Shown here: piece after piece, positions 23,863-34,814 of the stretch | Layout: each line of letters begins with the position of its first letter | How positions within the stretch are numbered: position 1 is the stretch's first letter | Source of the DNA: Trachythela sp. YZ-2020 | Taxonomy: Eukaryota; Cnidaria; Anthozoa; Malacalcyonacea; Clavulariidae | Direction: 5' to 3' | Assembly: GCA_016169945.1 (NCBI GenBank) | Contig: JADLSH010000218.1 | Location: forward strand, 310,001-374,000 | DNA: 64,000 nt | Made by a program: the position numbers and the translations under genes | The notes under the pieces: model-generated | The model's database searches: none | Seen by the model: only the letters and a program-made list of their open reading frames with translations | Told to the model about the DNA's origin: nothing

Positions 23863-25844
23863 TAGTATTCTATTTCGCAATGCTCTCACTTGCACTCCCT
23901 TTGTTTAAGTATGGGAGCATTGATCTCGACGCTCCAGGCTATAGTCCTGAATACCCCCCTCCAATACCAGACTATTATACTAACCCATAAAATATAGTCC
24001 CCAACCCTATTCTCCAAAACTTACACCCCATTCTCAATTCCACACCTCAAGCCCCGACCTTGGCCCCACACCTTATCCCCCAAAGCTAGCACCCCAAAGG
24101 CCAATAGTATACTGTGCGTAGAAATGGGAGTAAAGATTTATTTAATGAAAAGAACTATCACAAAGTAAATTATATTAAGAACTAACACTGCGTGAAAAGT
24201 CATACTAATGCCAACTACATCACGCATCGTGAGAACGCTTACGCGAGAGTGCGGCGGGGAAGGCAGATACAAATCCACGTCATTAGCATAGCTACAGGAC
24301 GGACATCGCACCGATGAAACAAAGAGCTTAGCCACGGTGGGAACGTGCTGTAAACAGAAAGGACACACGCAACATTATTGACCTACTTTAAAATCCCGTT
24401 CCAAAACAGACACCTTACGAAAACTTTAGTGAAAATGCCCATAATTCACCCTGAAGTCCCCAGTGAGGAACCCAGCCGTGTTTTGAGGGAACCTGCAAGG
24501 CAGTCTGACCCCCCTTCTGCGCTAATCGTAACGATGTAGAGGCATACTTTGTGACTAACGGCCACAAGTATTTCTTGGGGTAGGTAATCAAGGTAACCAA
24601 GGTACAATCTCATCACTTCCTGCGAAACAACCGTCGGCCCCCCGCCGGTGTCCATGGGGCCGCTCACTGAGTTGACCCAGCGTATACGTGGTGGCGGAAG
24701 TTGCGTCGATGCTAATACTTCCCCTCACCAAAAGAAGAGTTGTATTCCCAGTCCCACACTAAATTGGATGATGCCTAAAAGGAAGCCAGGAACAGAGATT
24801 GAACAAGGAAGATTCGTGCAAAGTAACTGAACAAGGGGAGATATGGGCCCCATGGACCAGCGGAGGGCAACAGCTGTGACCCAGCATAACTAGGAGAGCT
24901 GATTGAGGTACTCTGTTTTCGCAGCCGCCACTCACCACGGTCCACAAGTAAGAGAACAAAGAGAAGGAGGGATTCAGAGCTGAAAGATTAAAGGAACCCA
25001 AAGAGCAAGAATACAAGAACTAGAGATACTCACAGTACCATATATTAGAACCGACCAAGAACATAATGTAGACAGGAAGTCATGGAAGAACTTTATCGTT
25101 TTTATCATGGAAGTACTTTATCAAGATAATCACAATAGAAGCACAACGGGGGATAGACAACACGTAATGCAATTGTAGGATGAGTAATTTATATCGAAAT
25201 TACACTAAGTATTATATCGATAGTTGAGGCCAATTGATACGGACATAAGTACTGCAGGTGCAGAAAGGCACATTGTTATGTTGGTTAAAACCACAGTTTA
25301 ATAGTGTATTAAACACATAAATCAAATCCAATACCACCCTAGATAGAGATAGTTCAATGCGTCAACTTTCGCCTTCAGGTCTGCATATTTTCGTTTTAAC
25401 GTCTGTAAACAAGACCAAAGCAATTCAAAATTTGGAAGAATATATCATTATTAGCCGGATCACAATATCAAATAATGAATGAATTAACACCTCATCCAGT
25501 ACGCATAAACAAATATACCGAAATTTGAATAAAACTGAGCCTCATATAATTAAGAGGATCACGTCAGAGCTCACAGAGTCTAATAACTCCTATCAGTAAT
25601 TATTACGCTTCTGAGATTGAAAAAACGTTATTATGCTGCTGGGATTTGAAAATACGTTTAAATTGTTATTAGAATAACCACCCATTAAATGCCATTTAGG
25701 AATTTTCGACATCCCCAAGCATGAATTGTGTTTACGCACCCTTGGGATCACTTTAGTGCTAAATTATGCAATTTCCATAAATATCTGATTGCTGCTTTTC
25801 CCTGACACACTCTGCAGTTCAGAGCTCACATAGCATAATAAAGT

Positions 25845-27150
25845 AATAAACCCTCATCGGTGGTCATTAGACGGTCTTTCGCCGAGTAACAATAACTTCA
25901 CTACGAGTAACAATAACCAACATTCAGTGCACAATCAATATTCAAGTATCCCACAGAGCTCATATACTTCCGCGATCATTAGCCGGTCTCTCGCCGACAA
26001 AATCACTTCACTACGAGTAACAATATCCAAAATCCAGGGTACAATCAATATTCAAGTATACTTCAAAGCTCACATAACATAATAAACACTCGTCAGCGAT
26101 CATTAGACGGTCTCTCGCCGAAAAAAAAAATCACTTCACTACGAGTAAAATAGCCAACAATCAGTGCCCAATCAATATCCAGGTATACTTCAGAGCTCAC
26201 ATAAGATAATAAACCCTCGTCAGCGATCATTAGCCGGTCTCTCGCCGACAAAATCATTTCACTACGAGTAATAATATCCAACATTCAGTGCACATTCAAT
26301 ATTCAAGTTTTCCGCAGAGCTCACATAACATAATAAACGCTCGTCAGCGATCATTAGCCGGTCTCTCGCCGACAAAATCACTTCACTACGAGTAACAATA
26401 TCCAACATTCAGTGCACAATCAATATTCAAGTTTTCCGCAGAGCTCACATAACATAATAAACGCTCGTCAGCGATCATTAGCCGGTCTCTCGCCGACAAA
26501 ATCACTTCACTACGAGTAACAATATCCAACATTCAGTGCACAATCAATATTCAAGTTTTCCGCAGAGCTCACATAACATAATAAACGCTCGTCAGCGATC
26601 ATTAGCCGGTCTCTCGCCGACAAAATCACTTCACTAGTAATCACTACGAGCAACAATATCCAACATTCAGGGCACAATCAATATTCAAGTATACTTCAGA
26701 GCTCACATAACATAATAAACACTCGTCAGTGATCATTAGATGGTCTCTCGCCGAAAAAATCACTTCACTACGAGTAAATATCCATCAATCAGTGCCCAAT
26801 CAATATCCAGGTATACTTCAGAGCTCACATAAGATAATAAACCCTCGTCAGCGATCATTAGCCGGTCTCTCGCCGACAAAATCATTTCACTACGAGCAAC
26901 AATATCCAACATTCAGTGCACAATCAATATTCAAGTTTTCTGCAGAGCTCACATAACATAATAAACGCTCGTCAGCGATCATTAGCCGGTCTCTCGCCGA
27001 CAAAATCACTTCACTACGAGCAACAATATCCAACATTCAGGGCACAATCAATATTCAAGTATACTTCAGAGCTCACATAACATAATAAACACTCGTCAGC
27101 GATCATTAGACGGTATCTCGCCGAAAAAATCACTTCACTACGAGTAAAAA
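25845..27150. repeat. 124-bp tandem satellite, about 11 units
   Basis: The landmark 'gatcattagccggtctctcg' (with variants) starts at about 25862, 25974, 26098, 26225, 26349, 26473, 26597, 26731, 26853, 26977 and 27101. Spacing is mostly 124 bp. Units end in 'gagctcacataacataataa'. Two sub-types (ggtctctcgccgac / gacggtctctcgccgaa) are interspersed, and three consecutive units at 26349-26700 are nearly identical, which points to recent local amplification. Short frames crossing it are not genes. Confidence 0.85.
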
Positions 27151-27314
27151 CCAGAACAAGACCAATTAAGCGACAAAATATATAGTATTCAAGAGGACAT
27201 CAAAGAATCAGGATATAACTAGCCGGTCAGCTACATGTTCAGACCGCACCCACACATTGAAAGGCATGCCTCATATTCGGGTCTCAATTTAATTGATTAA
27301 ATAAATGATTATAC

Positions 27315-27446
27315 CTCTAAATTCTCCATCTCTTCGCCGTCATTCTGAACCATTGGGTTTGGAACATTGCCAGGTTCTGATTCAGCTGGTTGTTCTTGCT
27401 CAACCACAGCCACTGGTGCGATCGGCATTTGCGGTTGTTCGGCCAT
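27315..27446 (-). CDS. Candidate first exon of element gene
   Basis: ATG (27446-27444) opens 44 codons, starting MAEQPQMPIAPVAVVEQEQP, rich in Gln, Glu and Pro and acidic at the end (DGEEMENLE). It ends in phase 0 at GAG|GTATAA. The frame is open upstream to 27608 as well. No domain is recognised. It belongs to the TAG-flanked element; the satellite array would lie in its first intron. Confidence 0.4.
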
Positions 27447-27676
27447 TTCTGTACTCTGCGTGTGTTGTACATGTAGCTTGAAAATTCGTGGTGGAAAATA
27501 TAAGCGCCGGTATCTCCCTGGGCGCTCGATCGAATGTGATGTGGGAAATGCAGTGAGATTCTCCTTATTTATAGCTACCCGGTCCCCGTAGGTCATTATA
27601 CGCATCATCTGAGGCCATTATGCATAACAATCTATGTTATTTTACTCTCGTGCTTTGTTTTGAGCATTGCGAATAG

Positions 27677-28100
27677 ACTAAAAACTGAACTATTAGTGAA
27701 AGCTAACTCTAAAATGCCCTAAACTATACTGTTATTTACTGAATACTACTTTTTTAAACTAATAACATATTTTTTCTACATTTCTGTCCTCAGTTTTGTA
27801 AAAGTATAAACAGGAAAAAGTTCAACACTACTAACCAATAATATAAATGTTTGATAATATATACCTGTAGTTATTTTCATTAATATAATATTAGTAACAT
27901 TCTAAAAATAACAAGTCAGAGTTGCAGTTTATACTTGACGTTAAAATATGAACTTTATATAATATATTTGGACAAAAAATGTAGAAAAAATGTTATTAGT
28001 TTAAAAAAGTAGTATTCAGTAAATAACAGTATAGTTTAGGATGTATTTTAGAGTTAGCTTGCACTAATAGTTCAGTTTTTAGTCTATATTCAACTAAAGT
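27677..28100. repeat. Inner palindrome of the foldback element
   Basis: 27677-27780 ('actaaaaactgaactatta', 'ctgttatttactgaatacta') is inverted at 27985-28083. The centre is AT-rich. This is the inner end of the two foldback arms, separated from the rest of the left arm by the TAG-flanked insertions. Confidence 0.65.
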
Positions 28101-28504
28101 TAATTAAGTCAGCTTGGGTTCCTGTTGTCACACGCAGCCTTCTTCTATCTTCGTGAAAAACTACCCCCCCCTGTCACGGCCTGTCACTTTGACCACGCGA
28201 GATTTGTACGGAATGTTTTGAAAGACTCGTAAGCAACATTTTACAGGGAGGTAAAATGCTGCATTTCGTATCTTTTATTCATATTTTTATCTTCATACCC
28301 ATAATAAAGGGTTAAATTTGTTACTAGTGTAATCGAAATGGCTTGAATGGAAGAATAACGAGGCCGAATTGTTGACAACCGACACGGGATGACACAATGG
28401 CGCCGAATTTGGACAAAGTTGAGGTTTTACCTTGTCGATGGTTAAACAGCTAGGATCTACTTGAAACCTAGTTAAAACTTGTTTAAAATGTGCTTGATAC
28501 CATT

Positions 28505-28606
28505 ATGTCTGAACTGACTTACATATTTGGAAGGATTTCAACGAGTATCGGTGATAAACAGCGGAGTAAAGTGGCGAATTTGGCCAAATACGTCCATTTG
28601 CAGGAG
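28505..28606 (+). other. Possible small first exon in the right foldback arm
   Basis: Mirror copy of the candidate exon at 23121-23020: the same 34-codon frame starting MSELTYIFGRIST, then GAG|GTAGGT with GT at 28607-28608. Conservation of frame and donor in both arms supports function at some time, but homology between arms alone could explain it. Confidence 0.35.
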
Positions 28607-29097
28607 GTAGGTACATTTCAAATTATTATTTCGGTCACAAAATATTTACTATTTTACACCAAAACAGTGGTAATATACTTAAATAAGTACCAATTATGTT
28701 TCTATCAAAAAGATTTAGGGAAAAAGGTAATGTAGGTCCAATGCTGTTTATCTGAAGTTGTAAGCCACAAATTGACGTTTGACCATGAGTATTGTATGGT
28801 CATTTTCTTGTGAAATATCAGTGCTAGGCATTTCACACTTACCAATGAGCCCCCCTAAAAGTACTATCTCTGAACCATATAAGCACCTCAGAATAGCCAA
28901 AGCTTTTATGGTTTGGTAGATAGCACCATGACGAAAGCGTCGTTTTTGGGTGTGGTCCGTTTCGGATGTTTCGCCCCGGATTGGGGTTCGGGCAGCATTA
29001 CCATGTTGACCGCCATGGTCAACTTGCCCTAAAACAGTTGTGATTATCTGTCCTAAATGAAATGCATACAAACTCATATACAGGTCCTGGACTATCG

Positions 29098-29490
29098 GGA
29101 GTCGGGACATAAAGAGACAAACAAAGTCTCTAAAACGAGATAAATGAAAATTATTTAGAGGAACATGGGGAAAAAACAGTCAAAAGACCGAAGAAAGACA
29201 AGATTTTCGAGTTTTAAAGCGTTTTAAACGCGTAAGTGTCTATTTTGTATACTTGCTTTTGCCGTATGCCAATGCAGTATATTATAGTTTGTGGATTTGA
29301 AAATGCGTAGGTCATCCTGTGTGGTCAATACAACATTGATTAATCTTAAAAGGTGTTTTAGTATTAATTCAAATACATTATAGAATAAGAAACAACATGT
29401 TAAATCTCAACTAGTGATCCAAGGATAGTGCAAAGTTTTAAAAGACAAATGCTATGTTACATGGTTTATAGTGCGTACGTAATTGTTGTA
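29098..29490. other. Unassigned stretch
   Basis: AT-rich sequence between the foldback element and the next MITE. Nothing recognised. Confidence 0.35.
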
Positions 29491-29667
29491 CATGATTAAG
29501 TTTAGGTTTATATCTTTGAATAGCGAGGGATTCTTGGAAAAGCAAAAGGGACAAATGGTTAGATTTATCTACGATAAAACATGTTCAGCCATTATACATC
29601 TGGTTTGATTAGACTCTGCGTCATGAATCCCTCGCTATTCAAAGATATAAACCTGAACTTAATCATG
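29491..29667. mobile_element. Foldback MITE with 43-bp inverted ends
   Basis: 29491-29533 (starting CATGATTAAGTTTAGGTTTA) and 29625-29667 are almost perfect inverted repeats, one mismatch seen near the outer end, around a loop of about 90 bp. Clear target duplications were not found, so the true ends may differ by a few bases. Confidence 0.65.
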
Positions 29668-29996
29668 GAATTAATATATTGCATAAAGCTCGCTGGCAAG
29701 TCAAGCGATTGGCGGTAACACGGTGGCTACCTCGTTGCCTTCTGCTTGGATTAAATAAAGCTCGCTGGCAACTGAAGCGATTGACGATAACACGTTGGCT
29801 ATCTCCTCGTCTTTCTCGTTTTAATAAAGTCCTCTGACGAGTCAAGAGATTTTCGCTGTTCTCGCAAGTCATTTTCATCGTATAAAACGCGACACAAACG
29901 CGCGCTTCTGTACTAATGATCTGTTTACGCTCTACTGATCTGATGCAATTTTCTCTCTGCGTGGCATCATGGTGGCATTCATGCACGAGCCAATCA
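29668..29996. other. Unassigned stretch with a short internal duplication
   Basis: 'aaagctcgctggcaa' followed by 'agcgattg.cg.taacac' occurs twice (about 29687 and 29756). A 107-codon minus-strand frame (29986-29663) includes the duplicated piece and ends inside the neighbouring MITE, so I do not call it a gene. Confidence 0.35.
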
Positions 29997-30818
29997 TTGA
30001 ATAGCGTTGTCTCGACGTGACGTCACGAATTCCGACCCCCCGCCAAGACTCAGACAAACATTGGCAACTCTTAATATAAATTGTATTATGATTGAGAGCT
30101 TGCTGTGAGTTATTTTGATAATTTGATAGTTTGTTTAAAGTTTATTTGTGCGGAATCATACACACGTTGTACTTTTTGCTTTAGTCGAAGTGCCAGTGTC
30201 GATATTTTTGCTTTGGTAGTTGTAATATAGGCTATTTCATCGCTTTAGTATGGACTATTCTGTCGCTGCTATAAATAGGTCTACTATCCTATATAGTCTA
30301 TATTAATATATTGTTGCTTTCGTGTTTATACTAAGTTTGGACGCTTAAAAAACATTTTTTGGCGATTTAGTGCCCATTATTTTGCTCTTTTGGTGTTTTA
30401 TATTCGCTTTTATAGTGCCCATTATTTTTAAAATTTACTATTTTGTCGCTGTATTAGTATCCACTATTTATAGTCTGTTTTGTTTACCTTTTAATAATAA
30501 AATTTTAGTTTTAATACTATAAAAGAAGCTAGGTCTAGGATTGTCTACTATTCTATCGACTATAGTCTATATTTAAAATACGGATTTATTTCAAATGAAA
30601 AATTAATTGTCACTTATACGTAAAATAATTTCAAATATAAACTCTTTTCACTGAGGAATCTTCCGTTGATAAGTAAAACTATTTTGCTTTGACAATAAAA
30701 AAATATGTTGAAAAAATATTTCACAAGCCGGTTAACTTATTGATTTAATAGTCTATTTTTAAATATCAGTTCCGTAAAAGAGAGAACCGCCCGTAATAGC
30801 ACTGTGTCTGGTTTAAAA

Positions 30819-30977
30819 ATGAATTCTACAACTAGTGCTTCTCCGATAAATTTAACAACTCTCACTGAAAACGACGGCGTTCCCGGCTCATATTTTGAGC
30901 ATGATCCATCAGATTATACTGTCGATCAACTCAAGCGGTGGTTAAAATGTAGAGGCTGGAAGCAAAGTGGTAAACGC
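30819..30977 (+). pseudogene. SAP-domain protein, 5' fragment
   Basis: ATG 30819 opens a frame of about 53 codons before the deletion junction. DYTVDQLKRWLKCRGWKQSG (residues about 30-49) matches the helix-turn-helix of SAP DNA-binding domains, which normally continue with a LVxRV segment that is missing here. Beyond about 30978 the frame reads into the antisense of the THAP gene and stops at 31152-31154. The fragment is probably the N-terminus of a transposon-encoded nuclease or accessory protein. Confidence 0.6.
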
Positions 30978-30987
30978 CGAAGGCCCT

Positions 30988-31260
30988 TTACCACTTTGGC
31001 CCTTTATCCGTGGGCCCTTTCTCGCCTGGCCAATGAACTGCACAAATATATGTGTTCCTATTTATCATTGATACATCAAAGTTTTTCCGCGAACATGCTG
31101 AAACCCAGCGACGAGACTTTTCAATTCCTTGCGACGGTTTTGGAAAAGGTATAAATACCTTTTGCCCAGCTCTCATTTCCTGAAGCGATTTCGGCAATTT
31201 TTCTGGATATCTCGAATCACTTGCACACGTTCCCCAGCAACAGTGCTTAGTACTAACCAT
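30988..31260 (-). pseudogene. THAP-domain transposase, 5' fragment
   Basis: The minus-strand frame from ATG at 31260 encodes an N-terminal THAP zinc-binding domain: C-C-WGTC start (residues 7-12), FIPFPKP, RRWVSACSR, then TYICAVHWPGE, giving the C2CH ligands and the conserved Trp and Pro. It continues to a KGPTDKGPKW tail at the junction, where the rest of the protein, including the expected DDE catalytic domain, is deleted. THAP domains at this position are typical of P, Kolobok and IS4EU transposases. Confidence 0.75.
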
Positions 31261-31439
31261 GTTCTAACTTTGGTGTAAATTTGAATGAGTTTTAGTGCAG
31301 ATAAAATAAAAAATATGCCACTGATAGTTCGCTGCTAGTATAATTCTATATTAAATAGTAGTTTGTTTGTCTGAGTCTCGTGGGGGGTCTTAGCTGAGGG
31401 AATCTATTTTTAGCTACGTGAGACAACGCTATTCAGCAG

Positions 31440-33479
31440 CGTGTTGTTCACGTGCGGGCACGTCACCTTAGGCAACCTTGCTCTGAACCTTTAATCATTT
31501 CCATATTTAGATTTTAGAGAGCCAATCACTGTAACAGTTGTTTGACCGGTTGCGGTATATAAATATAAACAACCGCTCAAATTTGCCCCGTCCTTTTAAA
31601 AGTTAAAACTGCCAATGCCTTATACTGCGATAGACGTCTATGATCATTGAAACTTTGCTTTGAAAATTATTTGTAATCTTGAGAGAGAACAAAGTTATCG
31701 AGGCAATGAATGTTGTGGATGAATAGTTGCAGACTTGCAGTAAATATTACGTTGTCGTTGTGTACTTGTGTTGAAAGAAAAACATTCGTTAATCGTTATG
31801 TTTATGACTTATACTCAGTATTAAGTTATAGAAGGACAAAGAGTAAAGAGTAGTTACATGTATGATATATTTAGTTTTGTAAATATTACAGGGTTCATAT
31901 TATTATTAAATGTTCTGTTGAAAATTTTGTTTACAGTAATATGACTCTACTGTATACGTCTGTATCTATAATTCCGGACTGTCACTTCAAATTTTGCACA
32001 TGGGCGGCTATTATATATTAGCCCAAGTTAAGTAAGTCCAAGTCGGAAATCTGAATTGTTTGGTGAAATAGTATAAAAATTAAGGGTGTATAGTCGGCCA
32101 CTGCCTTCAACTAGAACACCCACACAATTGTTGTTTACGTTCACACTTCAAACGTAATTATTTATATCACAGAAAATCAGAATTATACATCCCAATCCAA
32201 TTATATCCCATCAATTTAAGGTATACTGTAAAGTTTAAATTAACACGACTATTGGGACTGCAGGCTTTGCAGCACGTTTATACACGTATGATCCCGTTTT
32301 ATACCATAGAGGTTATAATATAAATCGGATACTATAGTCTGCACTGTTTTGATCCATCGACTTGCACAAGTTTATTGACATTGGCATTGTCCCTATAGTT
32401 CATAAGGCTATAGTTGTATTTGCAATAATATAGCCTTTAAACTGCTACCACATTTACCTTCCTTATCATTTATATAATCTGCAAACTCGCATATTTTGTC
32501 ATAATCATATTCTCGAAAGCAAATGTCAAATAATAATGCTCGGGAAGCGAAAATAAGTGAATTTCTACAATCCTTCCCGTTGATTATCCAGTACTGAAGG
32601 CACGTTGGTAAGTCAGTTATAATGACTGATTTCTCTCCGGTTCATCGACATATAGTTATACTATATATTGATAATTTGATATAATTATGTCTTGTCGCTA
32701 GACTCGCTACACCGCACGTGTACGAATCTCGCAGTCACCTCGCGGCCACGCACTTGATAGCGCACGCGCATTTGTGATTGCACAAAAAATCGCGTGTTCC
32801 GGGGAAAGTTCGCCAATTTAATGTCAATTCAACGTCTTCAGCAAATGTTTCAAGTTCAATATAAAGACTCTAATTCAGCATAGTTTGTGTAAAGTCGCCA
32901 TAAGATCAAAATAATATTTAAAGAAAAATGTGAAGTCCTGTCTTGAAGGACTAAATCACTAAATGTTAATGAATTTAAAAAGAAACATAAATTGTATGCA
33001 CCCCCCGGAAAGTTTACACTATGATTGAATGAATGACTGACTCGTTTGAATTTTCGCCACTCACCACAATATTGCAAAGTTTCGAAGAAACTTTGCACTA
33101 AAAACAAGTACGAAAAGAAGTATAAAAATACTGTTAAAAACAGTTGAAGTTTTATGAAAATTTCGAAATGTTTTCTGAGACTTCTAAGGTTGAATTTTAC
33201 AGTAAATCAAAGCTAAAAGAGTACGTAATAACATACCTACTTTATATAGTTGGGCAATTGACAATTTTATAGTTAAAATTAACAAATCTTATCAATATTT
33301 TACCATTTTGTACAAAATAAAAGAAATATACAGTGTTGCGTGTTACCATGGTTACAGCGATCGACTCAGTACTTCATGTTACAATAACTTTTGGGGGAGT
33401 AAATTGTGTGGTTCGAATGGGCGAGGGGATTCTGCATGCATGTATTTCTAGTTTAAATAGTATTTATATTATGAAATTT
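31440..33479. other. Intergenic, no recognised gene
   Basis: Two kb of AT-rich sequence without recognisable coding or repeats, except a GC- and CpG-richer island at about 32,700-32,800. Short frames (for example 33107-32856) show no domain. Confidence 0.35.
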
Positions 33480-33553
33480 TCGGAAGTTTGCCACATGACC
33501 GCTTAACAAAGGGTGACCGCTTAATACGGTGCCGCTTAATACAGGTTCGACTG
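33480..33553. mobile_element. pogo/Tigger-like right terminus
   Basis: Contains 'tgaccgcttaa' repeats and ends ...CAGGTTCGACTG followed by TA (33554-33555). It is the inverted partner of the terminus at 21,940. Either the two are ends of one element inflated to 11.6 kb by nested insertions, or they belong to two separate truncated copies. Confidence 0.6.
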
Positions 33554-33555
33554 TA

Positions 33556-34589
33556 TTTATATGGACATACGGTGAAGCTAAAAGACATGTAAAGGAATTA
33601 TCGTACTACATTAAATACGTGTATGTTTTAAAGCCAGACTGCTGGATATGAAATCATGTAGCTATATTTGTATAATTTTTTGTGATGTTCGAATTTCATG
33701 AAAAGATAGGAAATTGATAAATTAAATGTTTACAGCAATGAATTTAGTAGAATATTTTAGTGGGATAGATAATTAAGGCAAAATCATGCCTCAAAATACA
33801 AGATATTTAAATACAGAGACATACGAATTACGAAATAGAAATTTTCCTACACACCAGGGTGCATCTTGATGCATTCCATCAGGGCAGTAAAACACTGCAT
33901 TCTATGTAAAACATTCTATGTAAAATCTACGCAGGAGATACGCCAATATTTACATCGGAGTTTTCTATTTTGATGGACTATAATCCATGTAGAAATAGCT
34001 AATCTTGAGTGTCTTAAATACTGTTAACATCATATTCTTGAAGTTGACAATGAACTCAGGCCCAAACTAATACTGAACTGTAGACTGTAGTTACACTAAT
34101 TAGTATCTCTAACCTGTGTTGCCAGTGAAGGTAGTGTCTATTCGAAATACTGCGGGTCTTTTGGATCAATCTACCTGAAAAATACAACATAACCCCATAT
34201 GGAATGTACAATTTATCTGCGCCAGACAACACTTTTAACTTTAGGAATTGTGCGCCGTTTTCTGCGCCAAAAAGATACAACTATACATAACAAAATATAA
34301 CAAATAAGCTTCTGTGTGCCGATTTGTGCACCAACAAACATCATTGTGCGCCGGACATGTCCGGCGCAGAGACTTTAATTTTCATTCCGTACTGGAACAT
34401 AACGAACTTCAACATTTTGAGCAAAGGCCCTTCGTCTGGATATTAGTAGCGTGGGTCAGGGGAAAAGCATGTGCTTTAATATCCTTCAACATTTAGTTCT
34501 AGATCTATTTCCAGCCGACGGTGAGGTGTATTAGACAGGTTGTGCTTACTAGAATAGTTACAGTACCTGAGTGTATATTGGTCATACTG
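33556..34589. other. Intergenic, no recognised gene
   Basis: No gene. Motifs 'gcgccgg' and 'ccggcgcaga' at 34351-34370 are part of an unassigned short repeat. Confidence 0.35.
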
Positions 34590-34814
34590 TATATCTGCTC
34601 ATCTCTTCTAGCTACGAAGCTGAAGATATTGCATGAGCAGGGGCGGCGCTAGAGGGTGTGTGTGTGGGGGGGGGGGGGGGTGGAACACCCCCCACTCGTC
34701 AGTGTCTCGGCAAATTGTTTTCCCAGTCGACAAAATGTGAATTGGATAGGAACGAACGAGAAACCAAAATAAAATATTTGAATTCTAACCATAGTTACCG
34801 ATTACCAAACATCA

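Larger units (their letters stand above)
23866..27673 (-). mobile_element. TAG-flanked element carrying a satellite array
   Basis: The left end repeats that of the short copy at 23545 and the right end (27507-27673) is almost identical to 23694-23862. TAG lies at 23863-23865 and 27674-27676. Its apparent gene is on the minus strand: a 44-codon first exon at 27446-27315 followed by an intron region that contains the 124-bp satellite. Further minus-strand frames at 24368-24138 (with CPFC and CPSC pairs) and 24667-24415 may be later exons, but I recognise no transposase. A 3-bp (or 4-bp ATAG) duplication does not settle the superfamily. Confidence 0.55.
22533..29097. mobile_element. Foldback element with arms of about 1.1 kb, interrupted by insertions
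   Basis: The left arm runs 22533-23541 and resumes at 27677-27790. The right arm is the reverse complement, about 27975-29097. Arm identity is high by eye over shared blocks, for example the complement of 'aggacctgtatatgagtttg' at the far right. The spacer is about 180 bp (27791-27974). The uninterrupted right arm ('ttcaactaa' preceded by 'ttagtctata') shows that the 23,545-27,673 block inserted into the left arm. Open frames of 109 and 120 codons lie at equivalent arm positions (22550-22879 plus, 29110-28748 minus), preserved despite substitutions. No transposase was recognised. Confidence 0.7.
29997..31437. mobile_element. Internally deleted transposon, possibly IS4EU/ISL2EU-type
   Basis: The inverted ends share TGAATAGCGTTGTCTC (left, 29997-30012) and its complement at about 31422-31437, with a second matched block 'gactcagacaaac' inside both. 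The left half encodes a plus-strand SAP-like start (30819 onward), the right half a minus-strand THAP start (31260 downward), and the two meet near 30978-30988. IS4EU/ISL2EU elements are known to pair a THAP-bearing transposase with a second, nuclease-type (YqaJ) protein. Assigning this element to that group is inference from the two gene starts. Target duplication is not clear. Confidence 0.55.

Noticed and set aside
25845..27150. CRISPR-like array
   Set aside because: The 124-bp units are contiguous without unique spacers, and the setting is eukaryotic; it is a satellite.
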